64,000 nt of DNA from MD308 sp051888795 (GCA_051888795.1 JBJFCD010000285.1:1-64000); one strand, 5' to 3'; positions 9,144 through 18,316 are shown, numbered from the stretch's first letter. Numbers and translations: made by a program. Notes: a model not told the origin generated them from the sequence alone.

Positions 9144-10106
9144 CTAATGTTCTCCCCACTGTGGAAGTAAAATCGTCTCGTAGTTATGTGAAAACACTAC
9201 ACTCTCTTGACCATAACCGCTTGAATACTCCTGCTCGATGTCCAGATCTTCCTGGTATATTTTCACAATTTCTTCATAACTGTCCCATCCCAGATTTTCA
9301 CATTCCTTAATAGCTTCCTCTATCTGGTCATTCCGTACATATTCAGCAATAGCTTTTCGTTCTATTTCTTCCGGAGCTTCATCTACTTTCTGTCCTCTTT
9401 TCCAAATGGTCATGGTGTCTGCTTCGGTCTTTCCACGATATCTGATTTCACTGCAGCGCTGGGTAATCTCCTTTCCGCTTTCTTTTTGTACTCCGTGGCG
9501 CTCTGTAGAAAATACTGCTGTCATCCTGTTAATCTCTGCATGATTCCAATTTTCCCAGGGTGTTACCTGACGAAAGCAGATTTCAAGTGATGCATCATCT
9601 GTGTTCTGATCAAATCTATCTGATGGTAAGATAAAATCACTATACTGATGAATTCCAATCTTCCTATCTGACTCCAATGTGCAATAGATATCTCCGTTCT
9701 TGAGCTGATAAAGCTCAGTTACCTCAATCTTATTCGTCGGTATCGTATAAATCATACCAACAATTCCCCAATTATTATTTGACAGACGATTACATATTTC
9801 ATTGGTCACAGTAACCAACAGAATAATCACTGCCAATACAATTCCTAAAGTATACATACTTTTACAAGTGGTTCTTTTCTTAAATTTTTTCATAATTCGT
9901 GCTGCTGCATCTGCCTGCTCTTCCTCTGAGCGCTCTTTTTCTGTTTCACACACTGACAGATTCTTCCTGCCATTTTCATATATTTGCATACATTCCTCAC
10001 AGCCTCGGATATGTTCCTCAACCATTTTCCGGCTTTCTTCCCGCAATACATCATCTTCATATAACACCAGAAGATCCTGTACAATGGCACATTCTTTTTT
10101 CTTCAT
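9144..10106 (-). CDS. Anti-sigma factor with zf-HC2-type zinc finger
   Basis: 320 aa. N-terminal zinc-binding motif of the anti-sigma type (HIRGCEEC, H-x3-C-x2-C, about residues 33-40), one membrane helix (about 88-108: LGIVLAVIILLVTV), then a 210-residue extracytoplasmic domain I do not recognise. The start is immediately after the stop of the ECF sigma gene (10107), the usual arrangement for a sigma/anti-sigma pair. It probably holds the sigma factor at the membrane until an envelope signal releases it. Confidence 0.8.
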   Translation of the reverse strand: MKKKECAIVQDLLVLYEDDVLREESRKMVEEHIRGCEECMQIYENGRKNLSVCETEKERSEEEQADAAARIMKKFKKRTTCKSMYTLGIVLAVIILLVTVTNEICNRLSNNNWGIVGMIYTIPTNKIEVTELYQLKNGDIYCTLESDRKIGIHQYSDFILPSDRFDQNTDDASLEICFRQVTPWENWNHAEINRMTAVFSTERHGVQKESGKEITQRCSEIRYRGKTEADTMTIWKRGQKVDEAPEEIERKAIAEYVRNDQIEEAIKECENLGWDSYEEIVKIYQEDLDIEQEYSSGYGQESVVFSHNYETILLPQWGEH

Positions 10107-10616
10107 TTACGACTCCTCCTTCATCATTTCCTGAATCTTTATTTTTGCCCGGTAATGGGTAACCCGCGCCCATCCTTCACCATGTCCGAATATTTCTCCG
10201 ATTTCCTTATAAGATAATTCTCCCAGTGTTCTCAGTGTAAACACTTCTTTATATGGTTCCTCCAGTATATGTAATATTCTGTAAATGGATAAAGATTCCT
10301 CTTTACGAATATACTGGGATTCCGGTGCGTCTTTCTCATCACCCACCGTCGCCGTCACTTCATTTATGTTCTCTGCATACACTTCCTTTCCTGTGAGACG
10401 ATTTTGCTTCTTTTTCCAGGAAAAATACACATTTTTTCCGATTCGGCAAAGCCAGGTTTTAAAATGACATTCTCCCTTATAACTGTCGATATATTTTAAC
10501 GCTCTATAAAATGTTTCCTGTGTAAGATCCTCAGCAGCCTGTGCATCACCAGTCATCGACAGCAAATAATAGTACACATCACGATAATATAATTTGTATA
10601 CATCCTCGAATTGCAA
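10107..10616 (-). CDS. ECF RNA polymerase sigma factor
   Basis: 169 aa. Region 2 with EDLTQETFYRAL and FKTWLCRIGKN; region 4 with LRTLGELSYKEIGEIFG. The start is a TTG at 10616, placed four bases after GGGGGTGAG. The same unusual Shine-Dalgarno occurs in the other ECF gene in this window (13194-13715). First gene of a two-gene operon with its anti-sigma factor. The upstream region holds GTAAC and CTGTAT elements that could be an autoregulated ECF promoter, but this is only a guess. Confidence 0.85.
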   Translation of the reverse strand: MQFEDVYKLYYRDVYYYLLSMTGDAQAAEDLTQETFYRALKYIDSYKGECHFKTWLCRIGKNVYFSWKKKQNRLTGKEVYAENINEVTATVGDEKDAPESQYIRKEESLSIYRILHILEEPYKEVFTLRTLGELSYKEIGEIFGHGEGWARVTHYRAKIKIQEMMKEES

Positions 10617-10670
10617 CTATCTCACCCCCTTTATTTATCTATACAGACCTCTAAAATATTTTTTCGTTAC

Positions 10671-10699
10671 AAAAAAACCAGAAATTTCTTCCTGGTTTT
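10671..10699 (-). terminator. Rho-independent terminator after the RelA/SpoT-like gene
   Basis: AAAACCAG (10674-10681) pairs with CTGGTTTT (10692-10699), followed on the minus strand by a run of seven T. It lies 19 bases after the stop of the gene ending at 10718. Confidence 0.8.
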
Positions 10700-10717
10700 C
10701 TTATCATTCTAATTAAA

Positions 10718-11701
10718 CTATAAATCATTCTGAAATCTAGATAAATGCTCATATGGCAAAATAAGACGCCCTCGATACAGACCACAACCATCATTGATCA
10801 AACTGTTATTCACCGCAGCAAACATATTAACATCCAGATCAGCCAGTTCCAGATTAAGAAGTCTCATTCCCCGTTCATATGCCTCATCAAAATAAATGCA
10901 TTCCCCTTCCGGAATAGCATCCCTTTTGCTTCGCTCATGCTCCTGCCTCTTTTCGTATCCCCGGTGATTTGCCGGACCAATCTCTGCAATATCGTCCATC
11001 GTCTTTGTCCGGATCTGCACTTCCATGTAGCTCCGGGAACTATTATCATAAAAAGTAATATGAAGCGATTGATAGCCAAAAGTATTCTGATGAGATATAT
11101 AATCTCTGTAATATGGTTTTACAGAATCATCCAGTAAAGGCGAATCACTTTTCAGCACGCCTTTTGCAGATTCTGCAGTAAATCCCCGTTCTTCCAGAAA
11201 CCCCGGCAAGACATTTGCAATCTTGTACAAATATTTTATCTCCTCATTCTCCTGAGCTTCTCCCAATTGGACATGACATCTGGGAAGAGAGATTACAATT
11301 CGGTAAGCAATAAAATCCCGAAAACAATTTAGCTTCTCTTTTAATTCAGAAACAGAAGGATAACTCCCATGTTCCTCATAATACTCATAAATATATTCTA
11401 CTATATAGCCATTAAACTTTTCTTCCGCACGAATCAAAGATTTGATTCGCCCTTTAACCGTAAATGCAAGAAACGGGTATTCTTTTGCCATATATCTGTA
11501 AAATTCACGAATTTTCTGAGACTGTGCAGTAAGGAAATCGTTATGTTCCAGCATTTCACGAATCTGAAGTAAAAAATTACTGTGCACCAGATCTATTTCA
11601 TTATGAGTTCTTTTTGCTTCATCTTTTAAATCTTCAATATACCTTTGCAGTATGCGAAAGATCGTATCTCCAGAATACAAATAATCATTTAGTGTAACCA
11701 T
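10718..11701 (-). CDS. RelA/SpoT-domain nucleotidyltransferase-like protein
   Basis: 327 aa. The central part carries RelA/SpoT synthetase-type motifs: FRDFIAYRIVI, FGYQSLHITF and EVQIRTKTMDDIAEIGPANH. There is no HD hydrolase domain and no TGS/ACT region, so it is a small synthetase-like protein rather than a bifunctional Rel. It is longer than typical RelP/RelQ (about 210-230 aa), with roughly 100 extra N-terminal helical residues. Whether it makes (p)ppGpp is uncertain. It is a single gene with its own terminator. Confidence 0.75.
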   Translation of the reverse strand: MVTLNDYLYSGDTIFRILQRYIEDLKDEAKRTHNEIDLVHSNFLLQIREMLEHNDFLTAQSQKIREFYRYMAKEYPFLAFTVKGRIKSLIRAEEKFNGYIVEYIYEYYEEHGSYPSVSELKEKLNCFRDFIAYRIVISLPRCHVQLGEAQENEEIKYLYKIANVLPGFLEERGFTAESAKGVLKSDSPLLDDSVKPYYRDYISHQNTFGYQSLHITFYDNSSRSYMEVQIRTKTMDDIAEIGPANHRGYEKRQEHERSKRDAIPEGECIYFDEAYERGMRLLNLELADLDVNMFAAVNNSLINDGCGLYRGRLILPYEHLSRFQNDL

Positions 11702-11808
11702 TCTATCACTTCACTTTCATTATGTACTGGAAATTATTGATACTGATACACAAAAATTTCCAGCTTAGATAAACATATTCTACCACACTTATCCAAAATA
11801 TAAAATGA

Positions 11809-11830
11809 CCTGCCAGATTTCTCTGACAGG
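11809..11830 (-). terminator. Terminator after the ECF membrane-protein operon
   Basis: CCTGCCAGA (11809-11817) pairs with TCTGACAGG (11822-11830). On the minus strand the stem is followed by TCATTTTATATTTT. It lies nine bases past the stop at 11839. Confidence 0.7.
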
Positions 11831-11838
11831 CCTGTTTT

Positions 11839-12150
11839 TTATAAAGAAATATGCCATTCGGTTCCAAAATGAGTAAACATTAAATCTGTTCCTGCCATGC
11901 ACATTGCAAAAAATGTAATTACAATCAGCAAAAATATGGCAGCTTTATCATATACGAATTTCCAATCTGCTATATTTGAAAGTAAAACCTCAATCCCCAG
12001 GCCAATAATCATAAATGGCCACAGTTTAAATATCAACTCATAAGTGATCATTCCAAAGAAAATATGAAGGATGAACAAAATTCCAAATATAATCATCGAA
12101 ACACCCGCAGTGACGGAGCCAACTCTGTGTGTTCTAATTCTCTTTTCCAT
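11839..12150 (-). CDS. Small membrane protein, LiaI/LiaF-like transmembrane region
   Basis: 103 aa with three predicted membrane helices (about residues 14-33, 37-56 and 70-90). The pattern VSMIIFGILFIL followed by KLWPFMIIGLGIEVLLS resembles the LiaF/LiaI-type membrane region common in cell-envelope stress operons. The start overlaps the previous gene by 17 bases. Last gene of the operon begun by the ECF sigma factor at 13194-13715. Function unknown. Confidence 0.65.
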   Translation of the reverse strand: MEKRIRTHRVGSVTAGVSMIIFGILFILHIFFGMITYELIFKLWPFMIIGLGIEVLLSNIADWKFVYDKAAIFLLIVITFFAMCMAGTDLMFTHFGTEWHISL

Positions 12151-12712
12151 GCAAATCCTCCTCTTTAAAGATATCCTCTGGTTTTTCCTCTATTCCCAGT
12201 TCCTCCTTTTTTCCAAGAATCATTTTTACTCCAATGATGATAATTACAATGGCAATTACCGTTCCCGGAATATTATTTACAATCGGATAGATTGCTTCCC
12301 ACATTGCATCCGGTATAAGATTATAAATAAGACTTCTGAAATTGCTCCACAGTATTCCAACACCAAGGAGAATCAGAATCCCTGCAATCCATTTGCGCCC
12401 GGATTTTTCCGATATTTTAAGCGGCTTTCCTTCTGTAAACTCTTCCCAAATAAACTTATCTTCCAAGAGCCAAAAAGCTTCATCGTCACATGCAACTATA
12501 TTCCTTGCATGGAAAAATCCATAGAACCATATAATAAATGCAAGACAGATAAACACATCACTGGCATGAAACATTGCGGGAATCATAAAACTGATAAAAA
12601 ATAATGCCATCAGGCTAACTCCCATTTTCATAAATCCCATATACATTTCAGCTGCTCCTGGCATAAATGAGCATAAAAAAGTAAATATATTGCTTTTCTT
12701 TTTTGGTTTCAT
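12134..12712 (-). CDS. Multi-spanning membrane protein of ECF operon
   Basis: 192 aa. The N-terminus FLCSFMPGAAEMYMGFMKMG resembles a TM2-type hairpin motif. It is followed by two more N-terminal helices and, after a soluble loop, two C-terminal helices (about residues 106-122 and 147-166), then a charged tail. It sits between the anti-sigma-like gene and a small membrane protein, so it is probably controlled by the ECF sigma factor. No enzymatic motif is visible. Confidence 0.65.
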   Translation of the reverse strand: MKPKKKSNIFTFLCSFMPGAAEMYMGFMKMGVSLMALFFISFMIPAMFHASDVFICLAFIIWFYGFFHARNIVACDDEAFWLLEDKFIWEEFTEGKPLKISEKSGRKWIAGILILLGVGILWSNFRSLIYNLIPDAMWEAIYPIVNNIPGTVIAIVIIIIGVKMILGKKEELGIEEKPEDIFKEEDLHGKEN

Positions 12713-12729
12713 AAAACTCTCCTCCTAAA

Positions 12730-13197
12730 CTATTCAAAAATATCAAATTTCCACATATCACTAAACAAATGCGATTTGTTAATGGTTTTCATAATACTCT
12801 CTTTACTGTCTCCGGTAACTTCTTCTCTTGTCTGAACTTTTTCCGATATTACAGAAGCTTTGGAAGGTATCTCGCTCTCCTGCACTCCGCTAATTCCCGG
12901 TATGAGAATTAATAAAGCTATGGCTGCTGCCATGGATGAAACAACCCTGAAACAGTACTTTCTAAACTCTGATTTCTTTTGAGCAAAATCAACAATCTCC
13001 GGTGGTTTCGATATCTCTGTGATCGCATCTTTTGTTTCAATCCGTGAAATCTCAGAAGGTCTCTTCTCCTCAAGAACATCTACGGAAGATAAAATATTTT
13101 CCAACAAATCCGGCGGAGCAGAAATCAATTTCTCTTTTTCCACATCCAAAATCAATTTTTCCAGTTCTTCATCCGATAAATATTTATTTTCTGTCAT
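12730..13197 (-). CDS. Probable anti-sigma factor without zinc finger
   Basis: 155 aa. The cytoplasmic N-terminus YLSDEELEKLILDVEKE is followed by one membrane helix near residues 86-103 (VSSMAAAIALLILIPGI) and a short outside tail. It overlaps the stop of the ECF sigma gene by four bases, the place where anti-sigma factors usually lie. I see no H-x3-C-x2-C motif. The assignment rests on topology and position. Confidence 0.6.
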   Translation of the reverse strand: MTENKYLSDEELEKLILDVEKEKLISAPPDLLENILSSVDVLEEKRPSEISRIETKDAITEISKPPEIVDFAQKKSEFRKYCFRVVSSMAAAIALLILIPGISGVQESEIPSKASVISEKVQTREEVTGDSKESIMKTINKSHLFSDMWKFDIFE

Positions 13198-13715
13198 GAG
13201 AGCAAATCCTCCCTTCTTATATATTTTTTTAACATTTCCCTGGCTCTGTAAATCTGTGTCTGAATTGTCTTTAAGCTGATTTCCTTTTCATCTGCTATCT
13301 CTTTTGCAGTTAGCCCCTGTATAAAATATTTCAAAGCCACATCACCATATGGTTTCGGAAGTTTTTTACATGTATCTTCAACATCCTTTACAACTGCTTT
13401 TCCCATATACATTTTAAGCGGATCATTATCCGCATCACATGCATCCGGAATATCATCCTCGTTCGTAAGAGTATTTTTTCTTTCCGCTTTTCGTAAATAA
13501 TCTATACATTTGTTACTGGCAATTCTGCATAACCACGCTTTTTCATTTGACCCATCAAACTCTTCAAAATGCTGATATGCTGATATAAAAGTTTCCTGTG
13601 TAATATCTTCGGAAGTGAAATAATCTCCTGTGAGCTTTAAGCAGATTGAGAAAATCAGATTCTTATACTGGTTTACCAAACGTATTAAATTTTCTTTAGA
13701 ATCGATTTTACTCAC
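13194..13715 (-). CDS. ECF RNA polymerase sigma factor
   Basis: About 173 aa. Region 2 reads TSEDITQETFISAYQHF and EKAWLCRIASNKCIDYLR; region 4 reads FIQGLTAKEIADEKEISLKTIQTQIYRAREML. The start is uncertain. GTG at 13715 is part of the GGGGGTGAG ribosome binding site itself. TTG at 13757 has no good site. An ATC at 13706 has exactly the four-base spacing seen for the TTG of the other ECF gene and falls where a protein starting xDSKENLIRL would be expected. First gene of a four-gene operon with an anti-sigma-like protein and two membrane proteins. Confidence 0.8.
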   Translation of the reverse strand: MSKIDSKENLIRLVNQYKNLIFSICLKLTGDYFTSEDITQETFISAYQHFEEFDGSNEKAWLCRIASNKCIDYLRKAERKNTLTNEDDIPDACDADNDPLKMYMGKAVVKDVEDTCKKLPKPYGDVALKYFIQGLTAKEIADEKEISLKTIQTQIYRAREMLKKYIRREDLLS

Positions 13716-13824
13716 CCCCTTTGCTCTTACATTTAATATAACGGAATAACAAAACAAAAGTCTTCAAATTTTTCTTTTACCAAAAAAAATTATAGTACTT
13801 AATGTCGTGATATTATTTAAACAT

Positions 13825-13866
13825 AAAAAAGAGAATGTCTTTTGTTTGTGAGGCATTCTCTTTTTT
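13825..13866. terminator. Strong terminator between efflux operon and ECF operon
   Basis: AAAAAAGAGAATG (13825-13837) pairs with CATTCTCTTTTTT (13854-13866), T- and A-tracts on both sides, so it can work in either direction. It ends the minus-strand efflux operon. Confidence 0.8.
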
Positions 13867-13891
13867 GAATCAATATTATTATCAGATCACC

Positions 13892-13987
13892 TTACTGCTT
13901 TTTCTTCTTTTCTGCTTCTGATATTGCCCAGTCAAAGTCTGCTTTCGTCACAAAATCCGGCAATCCCATATAATAATCTTTTACCAT
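13892..13987 (-). pseudogene. 31-codon GyrI-like C-terminal remnant
   Basis: An ATG at 13987 overlaps the stop of the ABC ATPase gene (ATGGTAA) and opens a 31-codon frame containing YYMGLPDFVTKADFDWAISE and a lysine-rich end. This resembles the C-terminal end of GyrI-like small-molecule-binding proteins, which are about 200 aa. The rest of that protein is missing. It may be a relic left by a deletion or a translated coupled micro-ORF; I cannot tell which. Confidence 0.45.
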
Positions 13988-14733
13988 CCCTGTTTCTCCA
14001 GCCAATTGTTTATTGTTTTCTCTCTGTCGTACTTTTGAGAAGTTTCATATTTTCCCAATGCAAATTCACCGGAAATCTTTCCGTCAACCATAAATAATAC
14101 CCGATCACAGCGACTGGCAACTTTACTGTCATGTGTTACAATAAGAATAGTCATACCTTCCTTGTTTAATCTCATAAACTCATCCATTATTTCTTCTGAA
14201 GATGCTTTGTTTAATGCTCCGGTTGGTTCATCTGCAAACAGAAGCTCCGGTTGATTCATAATCGCCCTGCAGATACATGCTCTTTGAAGCTGCCCACCGG
14301 ACACCTCTGTTATTTTTCTATCCTCAAGTCCTGCAATTCCTACCTTACCCATCAGTTTAACTGCCTCACTCTTTAGTTCCGTCTCACTTTTTTGGCTGGT
14401 CTTTTTTGTCTTCAGACTTTGGGATGCCGGAAGTATGATATTATCTATAATATTTAAGTTTGGAAGCATATTCATTTGCTGAAATACAAACCCCATCTTA
14501 TTTAGACGGATATCTGCTCTCAAATCTTCGGAATATGAACAGATATTTTTCCCGTCAAATATTACCTGTCCTTTGTCAGGTCTATCCATTCCTGAAAGCT
14601 GATATAAAAGTGTGGATTTACCTGATCCCGACGGTCCCATAACCGCAGCAATCTCTCCTTCTTTTATAGAAAAATTTACATCAAATAATATATCTTTCTT
14701 ACATAATCCGATTGTTTTAATCACTTCATTCAT
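13981..14733 (-). CDS. ABC transporter ATP-binding protein, MacB/LolD type
   Basis: 250 aa. Walker A GPSGSGKST, Q-loop in GFVFQQMNMLPNL, signature VSGGQLQR, Walker B LLFADEPTGALN and switch histidine in VTHDS. These are the hallmarks of the LolD/MacB/FtsE group that works with FtsX-fold permeases. The ATG at 14733 follows GAGGAAGAGAG; the longer start at 14757 lies within the permease gene and lacks such a site. The permease is directly upstream, with no gap to speak of. It probably powers a mechanotransmission or efflux system and not import. Confidence 0.9.
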   Translation of the reverse strand: MNEVIKTIGLCKKDILFDVNFSIKEGEIAAVMGPSGSGKSTLLYQLSGMDRPDKGQVIFDGKNICSYSEDLRADIRLNKMGFVFQQMNMLPNLNIIDNIILPASQSLKTKKTSQKSETELKSEAVKLMGKVGIAGLEDRKITEVSGGQLQRACICRAIMNQPELLFADEPTGALNKASSEEIMDEFMRLNKEGMTILIVTHDSKVASRCDRVLFMVDGKISGEFALGKYETSQKYDREKTINNWLEKQGW

Positions 14734-14735
14734 AT

Positions 14736-16985
14736 CTACTCTCTTCCTCTGCAGCATTCTACAGCTTTGACACTTTTTATTCCGTTACTTCCCAGACAGA
14801 TTGCTAATACAGCAGCCGTGCCTCCTAATACCACATTCATTATTATCGACCACATATTAAGAGTAAACTGAAATCCTTCTGCTCCAAAAGATCTCAGTGC
14901 TGCTCCGCAAATCCATTCACCTGCGGTACATCCACATACAGCCCCTGCTATAATTCCTGCAAATACATATGGCGCACAGGATTTCCGGAAACTTTTCTTT
15001 ATTGCCTTGCTTCTGAATCCGATTGCCTTTTTTATCGAAATCTGATTTCTCTGATTTTCAATAATCATTCGGACAAACATCATGATAACAATTAAGATGA
15101 TGACAAAAGAGATTATTTTGACTAACACAGATGCCAAAAAAACCTGCTTAAGAGTTGGTCCGTAAGTTCCCTCTATTCTGGATATGATATCCATCACCTC
15201 TGCACCCTGTGCGGAGTATTTATCTATAAATTTCTTTTGGCTGGCATTCTCTGTCAATGTTACATAGGCAATTCTCCACATAACATTTTCCTTATTATTC
15301 AAATGCTCCTCAAACAGCTTAGCTGTCTTTCCTCCATTCGTAATATCTGAATAAACGCCAGTGATTGTGCACATTTTATATTTTCCTGCAATTTTTATAA
15401 AAATCTCATCCCCAGGATAAAGTTCTAACTCCTCGGAAAGAAGATATGACAGTGCTACTTCTCCTTCACAAGCCGGTGCACATCCTTTACTATAGTTAAC
15501 CGGAAATTTCCTGTGGTCCCCCTGTTCCATCAGCATGTTCATATTCGTCCCATCGCGTAACTTTACAGGCATCAAATTTGTCTGATAAAGTACATATTCT
15601 TTGACATCCGTATCCTCTGACAATAATTTCCCTATTTTTTCAAAGTTTTCGCTTTCCCCTTCTCCCTGGCGCATATCCATCCTAAGCTCACCATCACCTA
15701 TACCCATATAGGTCACAAACTTCGGAGATGAAATTGTACTATACAGATTTGACGGGATCATCATCAAAAAAACAGCTATTGCAGTAACGAGCGCAATAAA
15801 AAGTTTATTACTTTTCTTTTTGCTTTCCTCCGCATTTCCGGAAAGTGCTTTTAAAGCCGTCATCTCATTAAGCTTTCTCAATATCCTAAGCACAAATAAA
15901 ACAATGACACTTCCAACAAAGACTGCACTAAGGGCTAAATAAAAAAACATACTGAATCCATTCGCAGATACACCATATAACTTTTGCATTTGAGCAGAGA
16001 GTGGCTTAAACATACATAAGGATATCATCATTCCCAAGCCTGCACCTGCGAAAACTAACTGCCTGTATCTTTTGAGAAACATACTTCGAATAGATTTCCT
16101 GGATATTCCTATGGCTTTCAGCATTCCTACTTCTCCTGCTTCAGCAGCAACTCTGGTCAGAAGCATGAAACGAATACATACCAGTGAAATAATTAAAACC
16201 AATACGCTGACCAAAAGAATGATCATAATCATAATTCCATCTGAAAGCGTATTCATCATTTTAATCAGGGGTCTGGTAATTGTTGGACCGTTCATTGGAA
16301 GCTTTGCATTTTCATATGCTGTCTTAAAAGCATTACTGTCCGCTCCCTCAGCAAGCAAAAATTCAATCAGATACTCTTCACTTCCCAATTCTTTTAAATT
16401 TTCATAATCTTCTTCACTAACCAGAAATCTCTTGGATGATGCCATCATGGAATTCATCTGTGAATCTCTGATAAAACCAGCCACTCTAAGAACACTGTTT
16501 CCGATTTTCATATCATCACCGATTTTTACATGATATAAAGACTCATAGCATACCGGAACATATACCTGCCCTGATTTAACTTTTGGAAGTTCATTATTGA
16601 GATCAAACATAAAGTCAAATCTATCACTCTGAACACTGACTCCATTATCCTGAGTGCTGTCTAGCAAAGTCTCCTCGCCCAATGTCAGGATACTATTTTC
16701 CAGATTTAAAAATCTGACAATCTGATAATCTGTAACCTCTGATCTTCCTAAAGCAAATTGTTCCAGTTCATCTTCATTGATCTCTCCTGTATGCATCTGC
16801 AAAAAGTCTGGAGTTTTTGCCTCCTCCATAAGATGCTCTATGGCACCTGTAAGATTTGCAAAAAGTAGTGCTGTGAGAGATATCAACGCTACAGATATTG
16901 CAACAAAGGCCGTAAATCCTATCATAGAAAATCTGTCTCTTTTCCATGACTCTTTTGTCATTCTTGTGTAAATACTATCTTTCAA
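14736..16985 (-). CDS. FtsX-family ABC transporter permease
   Basis: 749 aa. Two FtsX-type units: an N-terminal helix (about residues 24-46), a large outside domain, three helices near 245-365, then another set, and a C-terminal triplet of helices ending near the stop. The motif GEVGMLKAIGISRKSIRSMF is the classic FtsX/MacB cytoplasmic signature and recurs as ISIKKAIGFRSKAIKKSF. The start is a TTG at 16985 after GGAGGTGATGAAAA; no ATG fits. It overlaps the MFS gene by four bases and pairs with the ATPase downstream. Confidence 0.88.
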   Translation of the reverse strand: MKDSIYTRMTKESWKRDRFSMIGFTAFVAISVALISLTALLFANLTGAIEHLMEEAKTPDFLQMHTGEINEDELEQFALGRSEVTDYQIVRFLNLENSILTLGEETLLDSTQDNGVSVQSDRFDFMFDLNNELPKVKSGQVYVPVCYESLYHVKIGDDMKIGNSVLRVAGFIRDSQMNSMMASSKRFLVSEEDYENLKELGSEEYLIEFLLAEGADSNAFKTAYENAKLPMNGPTITRPLIKMMNTLSDGIMIMIILLVSVLVLIISLVCIRFMLLTRVAAEAGEVGMLKAIGISRKSIRSMFLKRYRQLVFAGAGLGMMISLCMFKPLSAQMQKLYGVSANGFSMFFYLALSAVFVGSVIVLFVLRILRKLNEMTALKALSGNAEESKKKSNKLFIALVTAIAVFLMMIPSNLYSTISSPKFVTYMGIGDGELRMDMRQGEGESENFEKIGKLLSEDTDVKEYVLYQTNLMPVKLRDGTNMNMLMEQGDHRKFPVNYSKGCAPACEGEVALSYLLSEELELYPGDEIFIKIAGKYKMCTITGVYSDITNGGKTAKLFEEHLNNKENVMWRIAYVTLTENASQKKFIDKYSAQGAEVMDIISRIEGTYGPTLKQVFLASVLVKIISFVIILIVIMMFVRMIIENQRNQISIKKAIGFRSKAIKKSFRKSCAPYVFAGIIAGAVCGCTAGEWICGAALRSFGAEGFQFTLNMWSIIMNVVLGGTAAVLAICLGSNGIKSVKAVECCRGRE

Positions 16986-18226
16986 ATTTTCATCACCTCC
17001 AATTCCTGAATACTCTTGATTCTTGCCATAATTACTGCCACCACAGATAAACATACACCTGAAACGATAATTACCAGACCTGCTCCTCTGCCAATATTTA
17101 TTTTAAATATCTTTGCAGACAAATCCGCCAGTAATCCACCTGTTCCATAAGCAATTACATACCCAATCTGTGAAAGAAAACCTATGAATCCCCAGGCTCT
17201 TCCCTGAAGTTCATCAGGAATATTTGTTCTTACCAGATAATCCAGACAATTATTTGCAAAAGGAAGCATAGCGAAGAATAAAAAACCAAATCCACAAATG
17301 ATAAAAATATTTTCCCAGACACCAAATCCAATCATAAAAATACCTGCCAGCATAAGAGATCTTTCAAGCACTCTTACATATTTTTTCTTTATCCCACGTA
17401 TACCGAGTATAAGACTTGAAACCAGCATTCCGCTTGCGCATATTGTTTCCCCGATTCCCAGTGTCTTAGAATCTGCAAATGACAAAATAAGTGGCTCTGC
17501 CAGAATCTGAAAAACTCCAAGAAACAATGTCATAACTGCAGAAACCAAAATAAGTAAAAATAACCCCTGTTTTGAATGTACTACATCCCACCCCTCTTTC
17601 AGACTCTCCCAAAAAGACTTCTCCTCTTCACACGGCTTTGTTTCAATTCCTCGTTTTACAACTGCCGTAGATATGACTGTGAGAACAAAAGTACTGATAT
17701 CAAGAATCAGTAACAGTTTTACATCACTTACGCTAAGCAAAAAACCTGCCACCAAAGGAGATATCAGATATCTGGCACTTCCCGCCAGACTCACAAGTCC
17801 ATTTGCTTTCGAAAACTCCTCTCTGGTCAGCAAATCTGAAACTGTAGCTCTGTAGGAAGGTTCCAGCAAAGAAGAAAAAACAGAGCTTACAAATACACCT
17901 ATGCATATTTGAAACAAACTTGCTCCACCATTCAGCATACAGAGCAAAATATAAATGATTCCCAGGGCCGAACAGCCGTCTCCCAGCATCATCAACATTC
18001 TTCTATCGTATCGGTCTGCCAACACACCCGCCGGGACACTTAAAAACAATGTTGGTAAAAATCCCAGTAATGTTACCAGCGCCATCCCTGCAGCGCTCCC
18101 TGTCTGTTGAAACACATATACCCCTAATCCAAAACTGGTAAGTCCGCCTCCTATAGAGGAAATCAATTCGCCAGACCATAGCAAAAGAAACTTCCCGAAA
18201 TTACTCCTTTTTAAATTATCACTCAT
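16982..18226 (-). CDS. MFS transporter, probable drug efflux
   Basis: 414 aa with about 12 membrane helices. The motif-A-like segment VPAGVLADRYDRRMLMMLGD lies between helices 2 and 3, as in MefA/enterobactin-exporter type MFS pumps. First gene of the operon after tetR. The promoter region holds a 17-bp palindrome (18252-18268) nearly identical to one in front of tetR. The substrate is unknown; TetR control and the ABC pair behind it suggest export of a toxic compound. Confidence 0.85.
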   Translation of the reverse strand: MSDNLKRSNFGKFLLLWSGELISSIGGGLTSFGLGVYVFQQTGSAAGMALVTLLGFLPTLFLSVPAGVLADRYDRRMLMMLGDGCSALGIIYILLCMLNGGASLFQICIGVFVSSVFSSLLEPSYRATVSDLLTREEFSKANGLVSLAGSARYLISPLVAGFLLSVSDVKLLLILDISTFVLTVISTAVVKRGIETKPCEEEKSFWESLKEGWDVVHSKQGLFLLILVSAVMTLFLGVFQILAEPLILSFADSKTLGIGETICASGMLVSSLILGIRGIKKKYVRVLERSLMLAGIFMIGFGVWENIFIICGFGFLFFAMLPFANNCLDYLVRTNIPDELQGRAWGFIGFLSQIGYVIAYGTGGLLADLSAKIFKINIGRGAGLVIIVSGVCLSVVAVIMARIKSIQELEVMKI

Positions 18227-18251
18227 GTTTTTACCTTCCTTAATTTATTCG

Positions 18252-18268
18252 ACCGATTGTCTGTCGGT
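18252..18268. promoter_or_regulatory. TetR operator in front of the MFS/ABC operon
   Basis: ACCGATTGTCTGTCGGT, inverted repeat of ACCGA(C/T) and GTCGGT around a 5-base centre. It differs from the site upstream of tetR at only three central-left positions. It lies 26 bases upstream of the MFS start codon. Confidence 0.75.
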
Positions 18269-18280
18269 TATTATCTAAAA

Positions 18281-18310
18281 ATAAAAAGGAATAGATATAT
18301 TCCTTTTTAT
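18281..18310. terminator. Terminator between tetR and the efflux operon
   Basis: ATAAAAAGGAATA (18281-18293) and its perfect complement (18298-18310) around a 4-base loop, with further T on the minus strand. It would stop tetR transcripts before the operator-controlled efflux operon. Confidence 0.7.
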
Positions 18311-18316
18311 TTTCTG

